Source: Opisthorchis felineus
Lineage: Eukaryota > Platyhelminthes > Trematoda > Opisthorchiida > Opisthorchiidae
NCBI GenBank assembly: GCA_004794785.1
Contig: SJOL01001427.1
Coordinates: 373,494-437,493, forward strand
DNA length: 64,000 nucleotides
Direction: 5' to 3'
The notes beneath the pieces are model-generated. The model searched no databases and was not told the origin of the DNA. It saw only the letters and a list, made by a program, of their open reading frames with translations. A program made the position numbers and the translations under genes. Positions within the stretch are counted from its first letter, which is position 1; every line of letters begins with the position of its first letter. Shown here one piece after another: positions 49,678-61,300 of this stretch.

Positions 49678-49930
49678 ATGGACATTTTTCTTGTTCCTAT
49701 GCATTCCCCTATGTTATGTTCGCGGTATGCTGTGAACGGCCATAAATTCTGTCGGTTCAAAATTGATCTGCTTATTTGGGGTCTTCTCTCCATAAAGGCG
49801 CAGTTTTATTTATTGGTTTCAATATCTAACGTGGTAACAAACACACTGAGTTTCGATTCTAAAAACGTGTTGATTCTTCTGAAATTTTGTTCTATGTTAA
49901 CCGTGGCTTTTTCTACCTCTTCTGTCACAG
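49678..49930 (+). other. Intronic read-through ahead of the terminal exon
   Basis: The open frame of the terminal exon extends upstream to an ATG at 49678, but this part has no resemblance to Tincar. It ends in a strong acceptor: a pyrimidine-rich tract with CTTCTGTCACAG|GC. It is best read as intron, with the true exon starting at 49931. A short alternative protein starting at 49678 is possible but unsupported. Confidence 0.6.
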
Positions 49931-52329
49931 GCTTCGCGATAAGCTCCAAATTGGACGGTCTCTTGGGCAAACCGACATTATTAACGCAGGTGGCAAGTGA
50001 CGTGTTTGTGTTGAATGCCAAAAGTGAACCAGACAAATCAGCTGTAGATGTAACTCCGCCAAATGAACGGCCATTTCCCGGTCATCCTTATCCGGTCGAC
50101 CCAGCTGATGTGTGCTTGGAATATGCCTTGCTAGCAATCGGATTTTGCGTGTTGACAGTCAGATACGCAGGTCCTTTCTATTTTGCGAGCCGTCCGTTTG
50201 CACTTCTGTTTTCCGCATACACTGCAACCAGCGGCCTATTTCTGCTAATCGATTCAGCAACTATGGACGTGTTGTACAAACTTGCTGTTGTTGGGGTGCG
50301 CGAACCTGGAGGAGCTATCCTACTTGATCTTGGGGAAGCGGACAGGACATTCTCCCCATTCTACTGCTTGATTCTGAGTGCATCAGCCTGGCCTGTCATT
50401 CTTATTAATCTAATGGCAGTCTATGCTTACGGTGAAGCCCAGTTTGACCGAGCCATTTCAAATTATAGCCAGCTATTGGCCTCGGGTGATCTGCCGGTTC
50501 CATGTACTTATCGCTCCGGGACGAATAGCAAACCAAACTGCAATGGAACGATTGCTGTAGCCGACTGTTTGACAAATAACGCACAGGATTTGACCAACAT
50601 ATCTTTTGGAACAGATAACCACCTAATGGACGTTCAGGGTGAAGAAAATTTTCGTGAAGCGATGCACGGACTCCCAATAACTCTTGCGGTCACAACAAAA
50701 CTCTGGCGCCCACCACCACCGCCAACATCCGGGCGAGCTTCTCGTATGGCAAAACGAATAAACACACCAATTCCTGGACAGTACACTTCAAACGGAAGCG
50801 AAGCATCCGGCACAATCAAGCGCAATCATCCACAGCTCAACGGAACAGAGAGTGCTGATCTCACGGAATCCGTACACACTCTAACAGACCTCAGTGGTCC
50901 CGGCAAGACCACGTCCGCGAGACGATCCTACTTTGGTCTGTTGTTAGTTGCAGCTTGCTGTTTCTCTTGGCTGCTTGTAAGCCGCATCTGTCTGGCTGGA
51001 CCAATCCTCAGATGTTATTGGAAAACCGGCCTGTCAATCACCCTAACAAACGTTCTTATGACGGCATTCTATCTGATTTGCTGGCTCCTCGTGTGGTTTG
51101 GCCTCGGTGTAAAGAATGCATGGCGATTTCGTCTGTTGCATACAGTACATCCAGTTCTCGAAAGATCAAATCGGTTTGAAGTCGCCCGAAAAGATACCAG
51201 TGCGTTTTCCTACCCCCCAGAAGGAACTCTATTACCGATACCTACTGGGTACCCTACAATTTGGCCATATGTTACCTACGCACCCTGGCTCACGAATGGT
51301 AGCCACAACAACATGACGGGAGGTTTACCAGTTTCAAATCCTAACGAAGAAAACACTCCGGTCGTCAATAGTAACATGAACATCATTCCTGAGGCGGGTA
51401 GTGGTGGTGACTCTCTCTACGGCTGCTTCGCTGATGTCAGTCATCCCACAGAGCCAGGATCGATGGTGGGCCGAGATCAGTTTCATGGGCAGATGCCTGG
51501 AATTGGTTTACGCGTTGGCCCACCAACACTTTCAGATGAATCAGACGGTGTCCCAGCTCCCATTGAAAGGCCTAGAACAGATTTAGGCTATGTTCAAACC
51601 CTTGCGGCTTCTGAAAGTTTTCCCGTAGGGCTAACTCAATCAAACAGCTTTCAGCTTTCGTCCCAACGCTCCTTTAGTCCCAACCCGTTCAACATTCCTG
51701 GTGATGTGAGCTCCCGTGAAACATCGCCGGTGGAAATGATGAATATGTACACCAACGGTTCTAGAATAAAAAGCCAAAGGATTTCTGCTACACAGAATGT
51801 GCTCTTGAAATCAAATGGTAGACACGCAGATGGCTTGGAACCGACCTACGCAACATTGGCCTCGCTTTCGAGACCAGTTAGGCCGCCATCGGTCAGTTCA
51901 CAGCTTCCTGACTCAAGGGAAATTTCGCCCCCTGTGCCACTGAACCGTAACCTTTCATGTCGTAGAAATGGCTCCAGGGTTACATTTAAAGAAAGTGAGA
52001 GTGATCACTACAGAAACCAGCAAGATGCTGCAACCGGTAGTAGTGACAGTGGAGTATATACAAACGGTCATGGAAGTGGACCACCAATAAATGAACGCCA
52101 ACCACGATGTGGGCGCCTCAAACCCGAGTCCTTGGCACCGTTTGCAAACCGTTCAGTTATGGGGGCAAGAGGGAATTCCGTCACCCCTACAGAACATGGG
52201 TTTTACGGGGCAAAAGATCGCCGAATTTTAGAGGTGGAAATGCATGGGGATGGGAACGAGTCTCCTTACATGGTCAACGGGCAAACTACATTATCTTCAT
52301 CCAACGATCAACTGTGCAGCCAAGTCTAA
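49931..52329 (+). CDS. tinc: Tincar-like multipass membrane protein, terminal exon
   Basis: This exon encodes the rest of codon 233 to residue 1031 and the TAA. Joined to 18146-18842 (phase 1 to phase 1) it gives 3096 coding bases. Five more membrane segments follow: about residues 293-317 (EYALLAIGFCVLTVRYAGPF), 320-340 (PFALLFSAYTATSGLFLLID), 373-398 (CLILSASAWPVILINLMAVY), 566-588 (FGLLLVAACCFSWLLVSRIC) and 600-624 (ITLTNVLMTAFYLICWLLVW), making eight in total. The block EYALLAIGF-RYAGPFYFASRPFALLFS and DVLYKLAVVG (345-354) match, from memory, the EFVNYALA--VRYP-VFWS and SVLYKVQVVG region of Drosophila Tincar. A polar loop (399-565) carries a PPPPP run at 493-497. The final 400 or so residues are Ser/Pro/Gly/Asn-rich and probably disordered, ending CSQV, a class I PDZ-ligand pattern. 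Shorter than the fly protein as I remember it. Confidence 0.85.
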
Positions 52330-53660
52330 CTGACGTGGACAACAACTCACCTACCGGCATCCCATATTTGTTTTCCATTTGCATTTTCAGAAAAGTACAG
52401 GCCACACACCGAAGTATACCTATGAAACTGTACATAAATTATTCACTGTTCCAATTCCAATGCATCTACTCATTCCATGTTGTAAGTGAAGACGTCATAA
52501 TTACCCACCAGCTTCTTGTAGAAACCTGATGGAATTTCGTTGAAACTTCATCCCCTTGATTAATGGACCGTATGAATCGAATCCGTAGGACATTTTGTAC
52601 ACTAATGTGGGTGGTTCAAACCCGCCTCATCACTTACTTCTATTCTCCCCACCCGACCATGTCCATAAAACACACATACAGACATAAGGGCTTTCCCCTG
52701 TAGGGCTCTCCTACTGTGGATCAAATTATGTCGTTTCCTAATATGATTTACGTATGCAAATTCCCATGATGCACACATTGCCTCATCAAACCTTTATTAG
52801 TTATCACTAATAGGGTACGCCCAGTACTTTCAGGTAGATATGGGAATATTGATCGGTTGACTTGAAATCTCCACATGACACAAAGTTATTTTGACCTACA
52901 AAGTATTGGAAGTGTTCAGAGACTAACTAAATTAAACTCCCTCAATTTTCTCCATTTCTAAAGTAGTTTGCAGAAGCTTTCAGGAAGGAGTAGATAGCTA
53001 CGTTAAAGGCAAACCCTTGAGGCAGACTGCAGTCTTCGAACTGTAAAGAGCAAGGCCTTTCACAGTGAATGACCGGGACCGAATCCGGGCATTCGAAGAG
53101 CGTTATGAATAACCTCTCAGTGTCCCATAGTTTGAAAGCAAATATTAGATAAGGAAAGAGAGATACGGAAAGTAAGAGCTTTGTGGAATCGGCTTCATAT
53201 GTAGTCAATCGAGTAATAAAAACGCGGACAGCGTATAGAAAACGTCTCTGTCTATTGTTGTACAACGGTGTCAAAACCTCACTTGTCAGTGACTATATAA
53301 GAAATGTGTAGATGAATGCAACTTTCCACTGACCTTATAATCATTGAGCGGCCCTATGTAAAGCTGCGGTACACTGGTCGCGCTCCTCACCACCATGAGT
53401 TCAGAAATAGTCTGTTTAAATTTACCGTTCAGTATAAGATCCTTCCCAAGCGTGAACTAACGTCTTGTGAGCGAAACATTAATTTTGTTTCCCAAAGTCG
53501 CAGTGGCCACCAGTGAACCTACATCTTCCTAAACACTGGTGTATTTTATAAGCTTACTTTGTACCGTTAGCACTTAGTGCTGCTGTTGAAAGATACAAAA
53601 CCTGACGATTGCTTACTCAGCTACCTTAGGTAGGCTATTTCAGGTAAATAAGAACGCAGT
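52330..53660 (+). other. 3' UTR/flank of the tincar-like gene
   Basis: The 3' UTR begins after the TAA at 52329. Two candidate poly(A) signals are ATTAAA at 52931-52936 and AATAAA at 53215-53220, about 600 and 890 bases past the stop. A frame at 52107-52529 is an out-of-frame shadow of the exon end. Nothing else was recognised. Confidence 0.45.
53215..53220 (+). terminator. Candidate poly(A) signal for the tincar-like gene
   Basis: First canonical AATAAA after the stop at 52329. A variant ATTAAA lies earlier at 52931. Which one is used cannot be told without transcripts. Confidence 0.35.
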
Positions 53661-53661
53661 T

Positions 53662-53699
53662 AGAGAGAGAGCGAGAGAGAGAGAGAGAGAGAGAGAGGG
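53662..53699. repeat. (GA)n microsatellite
   Basis: AG/GA units fill 38 bases with a single GC interruption. Purine on + and pyrimidine on the other strand, so a potential H-DNA or GAGA-factor-type tract. Confidence 0.95.
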
Positions 53700-56276
53700 A
53701 TACTGCACTAATCATCCTCAAACTGATCCCGGAGGTAACACATCAAGAAGGCAATATTGTCACATGAAACCGACTTCCGGTTATCACACAAAGCACTATC
53801 CGAAATGCTATCCTAACGACGGACTTGTTACCAAACTTGCTTAAGAGTATGCTATAGAACATTCTCTGCATACAACAATCTGGACATTTGACAGCGTGTG
53901 TGGCTGTACAAAGTACGCAGTTGGTGAAAAAAGACCACATGGAGAATTTTCAGCAACCTTATGAGTAGTACATTGCACAAAACCACATGGAGATCTTTGG
54001 TGATGAACCTCTAAATTATATGTTGTGTGAGGGTACAGAAACAACTGCAAATTAAATGGTGAGGTTTTTTCTTGGCTGAATGATTTTGAACGCCTAAAGG
54101 TGCAGTTTATATATATTCAAACAATACAGAACATCACAGAGATGAGAGCATTTGAGATTTTCCAGAGCACACAGTCTTTCTTTGGGAGACCCTCACACTA
54201 AATTCTACCTGAAGGGAAACTTTTCTGTAGAATTCCCTTGTCGGTGGGATCTTGCCTGCAGGGGCTGAAGAATTCCAAGGTGGATACGGAATTACACATC
54301 TGAGTTGTATGTTAGATGAACCTTGGACGTAAGAGTAGTCGTAAATTTCCCACATATGTTTGGGGGGTCCTTTGTAATCTGGACTTGCAAACAATGTCCC
54401 CAGCAGTTTCAAAACCGGAATGAATCCAGAGCTCCGTCAAAATAGTAGCCGAAACATGTGACCGGCAGGTTGCCGAAAGCCCACCGGCACTGTACATTCA
54501 AGAACGGACATTGTTCCGGGCAAAATAGTTATTTCACGAAATGTCCATCCAAAAATTAGAGGCATTCACGTTTTCTACCCATTAGATATATAGTAAAATG
54601 GAAATTTCCCTGTTTCGTATTTTTGTTTTGTCATTAGTTTATCCGACCTAGTTGATAATTGTCTAATTACTGATTGATTTAAACGCAAGCTTCATTCGGA
54701 TATTATATCTGAGTGACCTTTGGACCCTTCCGAGTTCTTATTGCGCTGGCTTGATGTCCTATTACGAAAAATAATAATCATCTGGAGTTATTTTGGGTCG
54801 GTTCATCGAGTGCCTCCTCCTGGTGTTTAAACTGTTTCTCAGGTGCCCAGGTATATTTGTTTGGGCTTGGAACTGACCCGCTTACTTCAGTAGAGAAAGC
54901 GTGGGCCAGGACCAGTCATCATCACTCGTTATGGAGGCATTCCAGTGGCTCGTGGCGGCATTTGTCTTCTGGAAAAGCATGAAGCAAGTCGTGATCTATT
55001 TAAAGACGGAAATCTTTGACAGTCAAAAGAACTTCATGTAGAATAACGAAGCTATTTTATAGAGATGAACCGAAGTAAATTGTGTTTTCACTAAAAGTGC
55101 ACTTATCTGATGAACATCCTGGGATATTGCTTGCTGACTTTAATTGAGGAAGCATTTACTCAACAAATCCGATGAAGCTCATTTTTATGTAGATCGCAAA
55201 AACGTAGTACGGTTTTACTTTGCAATGTACTACTGCATAGCACAAGAGAGTGAAACATTTGAAAGCAGGCTTTCTGAAAGTAGTACACACAAACATCCAA
55301 TTATTGGAGCGGCTAAAAAATATAGCTTTTAGGCGGTATCGGTATACTTAGTTTACAGTCCCAACAGCAAATGTTCAGTCATTTTCACATGCCTGTACAT
55401 TAATGAACGATTACAGTGATCAGAGTGAGACCTTTCGTGGACAGACGGTCAGCCACTGACGGCGCGCAAACCAAAAGTTCCTCTGAACTCCCCATTGAAA
55501 ACGAACTTGTTACATAGACCGCAATCATTTGGATATGAATGGAATGCACCTAAGCCCGGAGATGGGAACATTTTACAAACATCTACAGTCACTTGTTAAT
55601 CCTAGTATATATTGGTGCCAGTGAAATATGCAAATGAAGTGGAGAATTTCGCCTAGTGACACTGCGAGGCCCTGCAGGAATGTTCCTAGTTTGAGCGTGA
55701 CGAATGTCATAGGCTACTGATCAACGGCCGGACGGTTCGTGGCGCAAGCGCTCGTGTGCTGCCAAATAAGCCAGGGCAGCAGTAAAACCCGAATAAACTG
55801 CCTGTGTTTGCACAGGTCTAGGTCGTGAAGGAAGCCGTTAGGTGTCTCTGTTTGCCGAGAATTTGGCGTCCAAAACTTTGTGACGATAGAATTGTACTCG
55901 ATGAATGACGTAAGATAGCGCGTTGAGAGCGCGATGCGATATAAAGCCAACAAATGTTGCACGATTCGGTCAGTGGCATTTACGGCTTTAAATTTACATT
56001 TACAACATATATTTTTGCAATAGCTTGATTAGTTGCCGGTATGGTAGTCGGTTGACGTCCCAAACTTTCATACAGCGGGCTATGGCCTAGAATAATAAAG
56101 AATCAGAGCTAGATATCTGCGAACGAAACTTCACAGGAAGGTGATGTGAATATTTTCCCGACCTCCGGAGACGTTACTTTCTTGATTCAGTGATTTCGGC
56201 TACCGAAGAAGTTTTGGACAGCAAAACGCTAACTCCAGCTCAAAGCCCTAAATACTGAACCACCACAAATTATAGC
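53700..56276. other. Unassigned downstream DNA
   Basis: No gene, RNA or tandem repeat recognised. The minus-strand frame 55714-55962 lies just 3' of the Penelope remnant on the same strand but does not read as part of it. Confidence 0.45.
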
Positions 56277-56622
56277 CTAGACAGATCCCGAGATGTGTGC
56301 ATTATTTGTCGTGTTCAAAATCCGCGCGGGTGGACCTGAGTTCCCTTCACAGCGAGAATGGTTGGTCGAGTCGAGTAGGTGACACAATACGAAGGCCTTG
56401 TGTTTCAGATGGGGATATGAAAAAAGAAACCGGAGCGAATTAAGTCGACTTTGGGTAGTACCCGTGATTAACCTCAGGCATGATGACGTTCGAGAAGCGC
56501 TCGACTTGGCAAGCGACGTAGGTATGCTGTACAGGAGATGACCCAGAGTAGTGGGACTCCGACATAAAAACAAATAGACAGATGTTGTTTAAAATAAAAT
56601 CGGAATGCTTCCACAAAATCAA
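56277..56622 (-). mobile_element. Penelope-like element remnant: GIY-YIG endonuclease part
   Basis: Two overlapping minus-strand frames together resemble the endonuclease end of Penelope-like elements. QHTYVACQVERFSNVIM (in 56440-56622) corresponds to the -YIGQT-R-L--R- block. In the second frame, LCHLLDSTNHSRCEGN and ARILNTTNNAHISG correspond to the H-L--T-H-FDW-GARIL-T--NA block. The reading frame changes between the two, so the copy is frameshifted. It sits about 420 codon-lengths downstream of the reverse transcriptase start of the remnant at 57553-57840, the distance expected in an intact element, and on the same strand. Each half alone is weak; order and spacing raise confidence. Confidence 0.55.
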
Positions 56623-57025
56623 GGCGGCCCTAAAGAATACTCTGGCATTTTAACTATCAGTACATGTCGAAAACGAATTGGAAATAATTAAACAGTAGGC
56701 AACTTCAAATACAAAAGCCAAAATATAGTCTGATTCAATTTCGCTTGCACATTTCAAAGGTTCAAGTCACCAGGATAAACCTCTCATAACAATATGTTTA
56801 GCACTAGTGTCCGAGGAGGTCTGTTCTACCCAGATGCGGATATCCAAGCCATTCAGCCGCAAAGATCTCGTGACCGATACGATCCGAAACTGGGTTGCAT
56901 GATGCCTACCGGTTTGTCGATGAGGTTGAAGAGGCTAATATTTCCAAAAAAATTGCGTGCACTATAAACGTTTGCACGTATTTGGCCTAGGTCCTTGGAG
57001 TTAACTCAAAAATGGTGTAAGCAGC

Positions 57026-57250
57026 TCAACAAAGGAGATTGAGAATTTCGGTCTGCACAAGAGAGCTAGAAGAATTATTAGTCGAATGTGCTCCATTTTC
57101 CATTTCCACTTTCAGCCAGTAAAGTGACAGTGTACCATTTCGTTCACCGCTTGAGACCTTGCAGGCTAAATTGCTCGTATTCAGGTTCATGAACAGGCTA
57201 CATCTTGACATTGTGGCACTGCTGCACAATGAGTACTTTCCGCTAATCAC
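57026..57250 (-). mobile_element. Penelope-like element remnant: post-RT (thumb-side) segment
   Basis: The frame holds SNLACKVSSGERNGTLSLYW followed directly by LKVEMENG. This resembles the L-F-CE-E-NG-L-FLDV-VE--NG block found after the YxDD motif in Penelope-type reverse transcriptases. It lies about 205-227 codon-lengths after the PRLYGL motif of the neighbouring RT remnant, a normal spacing. The YxDD core between them (57250-57553) is not readable in one frame. Confidence 0.45.
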
Positions 57251-57552
57251 ATCTTGTTGTTCAGTTAATCAAAAGATTTTGTTTGCGCTGTCGAGTTGTT
57301 GGGAATCAATGTCAGTGGTTCATTGATGACCAGTTACGGCGGATATTTTGACTGAAAAGCGTGGGCAAAAGTAAAATTGCCGAAGAAGTGGAATCAAAAA
57401 ATACTGTTCGCTTCTACTTTCGAAGTAATTAGCTGAAAGGGGCCACTGAATGCGAGGTGTGAATTGAAGGTGCACTAAAATAGAAGTTTATTTTGAAACA
57501 GTATGAATAATTAAGTCGACTCTTGGATTGGGTCACATATGTAGTTTATAGG

Positions 57553-57840
57553 CTATATCAGGGGTGCATGCACAAACAGAGACACCGTCAAAAAAGAACA
57601 GAGTTCTGTTACAAATTTAAAATTTGTAAAGCGAGTAGATGAAGTCAAACGGGTCCCGTAAACGAAACGTTCACAGTTACCTGCATATATCTCCGGGTTG
57701 CATGGCAATCCAAAGAGCCAACACAAATTTGTCACATCCACGATGGGTCGTAAATTATAACCCTGTTTATGTACCTTCAGAAGTCCATATAATCGAGGCA
57801 CGAATACCCCTGTGAGTTCCAACTGCTTATTCCTTATCTG
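57553..57840 (-). mobile_element. Penelope-like element remnant: reverse transcriptase fingers/palm start
   Basis: The minus-strand frame carries TGVFVPRLYGLLKVHKQGYN and then LRPIVDVTN, a close match to the Penelope-type RT signature PR-YGLPK-HK-G--LRPIV. About 55 residues later comes CSFLTVSLFVHAPL, corresponding to the catalytic palm motif -SFDVVSLFT-VPL. The first catalytic Asp of that motif is lost (FLTV in place of FDVV). The frame stays open upstream to about 57840, beyond its first start-type codon at 57822. With the segments at 57026-57250 and 56277-56622 it outlines a collinear but broken element of about 1.55 kb running right to left. It is a dead copy. Confidence 0.8.
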
Positions 57841-58231
57841 CCCGATACATGCCTATTTGTTTTCTCAATTCTTCTAGCAAATAGGAGAAAAATGCCCCTA
57901 TGTAAGCATTTTGGTCCTTCTAGTTCAGCGCGCAGAACCTCGGCTCATCGGAAAAATATTCATTATCTCGTTCCATTGGTTTATTAGCACCATTCCGGCA
58001 CTGTTAACAGCACTGTAAGAAATGTATCATCATGGCTTCGTCGATCTCTTCAGACCTGTGTGTTATCTTGTGGGTGGACCCCTACGGTAGAATTGACTGT
58101 GCTGGCAAGGTCGACATGTGTTCACCAGATCTGTCCTTAAGCACTCTCTACTCTTAAGTATAAGCCTTCAAAAAAAACTACAAATTACATATTTGACTTA
58201 ATCAGCGATGCGGGAAGCAGACTCAATATTT
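57841..58231. other. Spacer upstream of the Penelope remnant
   Basis: It may include further decayed Penelope sequence on the minus strand (the open reading fades after about 57880). Nothing else was recognised. Confidence 0.35.
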
Positions 58232-58333
58232 ATACCATGCTACATACCATGCCACACTACACTATATTTTACTATACTATACTACACTATAATATACTAT
58301 ACTGTATTGTGCTATATTATACTATACTATACT
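58232..58333. repeat. Pentanucleotide microsatellite (TATAC)n, copy 2
   Basis: Imperfect TATAC/ACTAT units over about 100 bases, the same family as 36421-36495, here in the gene's 3' flank next to the Penelope remnant. Confidence 0.9.
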
Positions 58334-61300
58334 TGAATATATTTAATGTGCAGTTTAAGGTCAACTGTGCTGTTTGCAAACAAAGAAATTGAACCGCTCT
58401 TGGATCACAAAGTGGACCCCATTTATCTGGAGTTTTCTTGGGTAAAACTGAACATTTTAACCTGATCTGGTTCAGGAAATCTCATTCTTTTTATGACCAT
58501 ACAAATGAGGTAGTTTTAGTCACCAATTTCAAACGAACTCTTCAAGTCGAACTAAACGTTTGTTCAGCAGACTTAAAGTGGGACTAGAGTCTACAAACTC
58601 TTTTTACTTTCCGGACATGGCCCTTACAGGAAAAAACGACGGCACTTTACGATGGGGAATCTATGGAAGATAGGAGTAGGTTGACCAATACGCAAACTCT
58701 AGCGGCTTCTTTGGTACTTAGTTCGCCGTCTAGCGAATGAGGCTGGACGGTTATGTCCACTCAACATTCTGCACAAGGGACTCACAACAGCTAAATATTA
58801 GAACGAAGGCTATGCTCCTTAAACTTCGACACAATACACATACACCTCACGACGGTGACAAAGCAACTGCTCGCAGTCAGAAGAAAACAACTGTATATGC
58901 AACTGCTTCTCTGGGGTGAGAGTGCTTCAGTGTACATTACAAATCGAAAAAAAGAATGACTTAGCATCATGTTTATTCACACCGAACTAAAACACCCGTT
59001 TTGTGGTTTACCAATGAGCAATGCGGATCCCAAAGTCAAGTCATCTGCCCTCGACTATCCGATGGTAGTCTGCTAACATGTTTCAGCGTTCGGCACGAAC
59101 TGCATTGGTCGTACGACCCGGTGCTTGTCAGAGGGAATCCAATAACGTTGTCCGAAATCTCTCGGAATGGGGGCTAATAATTCAGGCTCGGGAGCAGTAC
59201 TGGGCCACATAATGGATGCAGACAACAAGGACAATCCGGGTTATTCGTTTGTCGTCCCTTACAAGTCGCAGTTAATCGATCAAAAATATAGTGAAGGTAG
59301 ACGCTAAACAAGGAGAATTGACTGCTTTCAGACTACAACACAGAGCCTTCAATCTAATCAGGTTAACTGGCAAAGAATAAATTCTAGTCTCATCATGTGA
59401 CTACTATTGACTCTTTTATTTGCCCGATTTCGAAACTCACTTTGCGACATTGTGGTTTCGCTTATGTCGGTTAATTTTTTTTACCGGAAGGCCAGCTGAT
59501 GTTCGCCCAAAAGCAGATGTGTTTGCTGAACTCTGGAAATGCGTAGCACACATACCAAATAGCCGCGTATTCAAAGACCGCCCGGCGAAATATCCTATTT
59601 GCTCATGTGTTGGAACAGCACATTTTTATCGCATTTTTGACATGGCGATAGCTCACATTCCGGACCATATGACAGAAACTCACTTGTGTTGGCCAGTACG
59701 TGACCTTCTTGTGCTGTTCCACCATAAATGAAGGGGAATTTGTGAAATGTATAGCCTTGAGATCGCATGATGTCTGCACAGACTAGTCTCTGCAAGTTTG
59801 CGCTGGATTCGTTCAATGGCACACTATGTCACAATGGATAATCCGGGAGATTCCTGTAGAAAAACATATACCTTACCGAAACCTAATATTGCGATTGTAA
59901 CAAACTTCGGAAGAAAAGCGCTCATCATTTTTCATTTTTTCCCCTGTGACTTCTGCGGGGTTGATATAACCCCTCGCACTGAAAATGTCCACAAGGTCAA
60001 GAAAAACAATCAACCAACAAGTGTTCAACAGTTCAAAGACAGCTTACTCCAGACTGACAATAGTTGTAGCCAAAAAAGCTTCTAGTTCAACCCTGGGACA
60101 TTCAGTGGCTACAAATTGCAGCATTTTATCTACACTTTCCTCCACGTTTTAGGCAGAGCGTATGCAGTTTTCTATCTCCTTTTATAGCCCTGCCATTTGA
60201 AAGGAACACAATATATTTGGAGTTTAGTTTCATCCTGGCCTAATGGATATAGACAATTTACGGACATTTTAGCTGTCAATTACTATGCCTACAGTTGGTG
60301 TATGTTCTACTCAAACTATGATTATTATCTTGTCAGGGATTAATTGAAGTAGATCACCTTACATCTGCATTTAGTACAGTCAGAAATAACCCTTTTAGTA
60401 TACTCTTTTTTTGACTTTTGCGGACGATTTTTTCCAACAAAGGAATCTGATGAAGCAAAGCAAAAAAACATTTCCATCACGTATTTTAGTAGTAAACGGG
60501 CGTTTTAGCACGCTGACTGAAATAACTGACACGAAAAAAAATGCTCAAAGTATCTGGAGTTACCCTAGCATAACTGCTGGGAATTTGTCGGTAGAATGAT
60601 TGCTTTCCAGTAGATGTATGACTGACTGGCGTCTGCAGCAGATTTACCAGCCAGACTTCGTCAAGCCACTGAACACCTGCGTATAGTTGGTAGAACACAA
60701 TCAGTTTTCACAAGTTTTCAATGTGGATCAGAGGGAATAAGGAAGACGGGTGAGCCAGAATAGGCCTCCCGTTAGCCATCATTCAGTCTCAAATTTGTGG
60801 TATGAAAACGAAGGATATTACTTTCTTATAATCGAGATTCTGGCGTTATTCGTCGGTTCCTGTAATTTTAAGCGTTGCGTTGCACTTCCCTCTTTAAAAA
60901 GCCGAGATAAATTTTCCCGAAGACTGCGTATCAGCGGGCATTTAGGGGGATAGTAGATAACCTGGTTGAGTTGCAGGAACAGTTAAATTGCTGATGTTAT
61001 CCTCCGTAGGATGACCTATCAGGCGAGTGGCTTTGAAGAATGGAATAAACTTACGCTTTTCCGTTCGATTACATTTTTCAGTTGGGCAAGTGTGAGTACT
61101 TTGATGGCGTACAAGATGTGTGCATCCAGATGTTGCGCAGGATAAAACTGTCCTGTTTCCGTTGTTCGAATGGTGTGTTTGGTTTAGGACACTGTGGTAA
61201 CGTCTTGAAGCTTTCGGCGTTTCTGTAAAGTTATTCTTCCGAAATTTCCATAAAGTGGCAGACTAAGTTCTTTTAGACTTAACATTTCATTGTTTTAGTA

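Noticed and set aside
50405..51586. Several frames within the terminal tincar-like exon in other phases and on the minus strand
   Set aside because: They are shadows of the real coding frame, with no splice or start context and no family resemblance.
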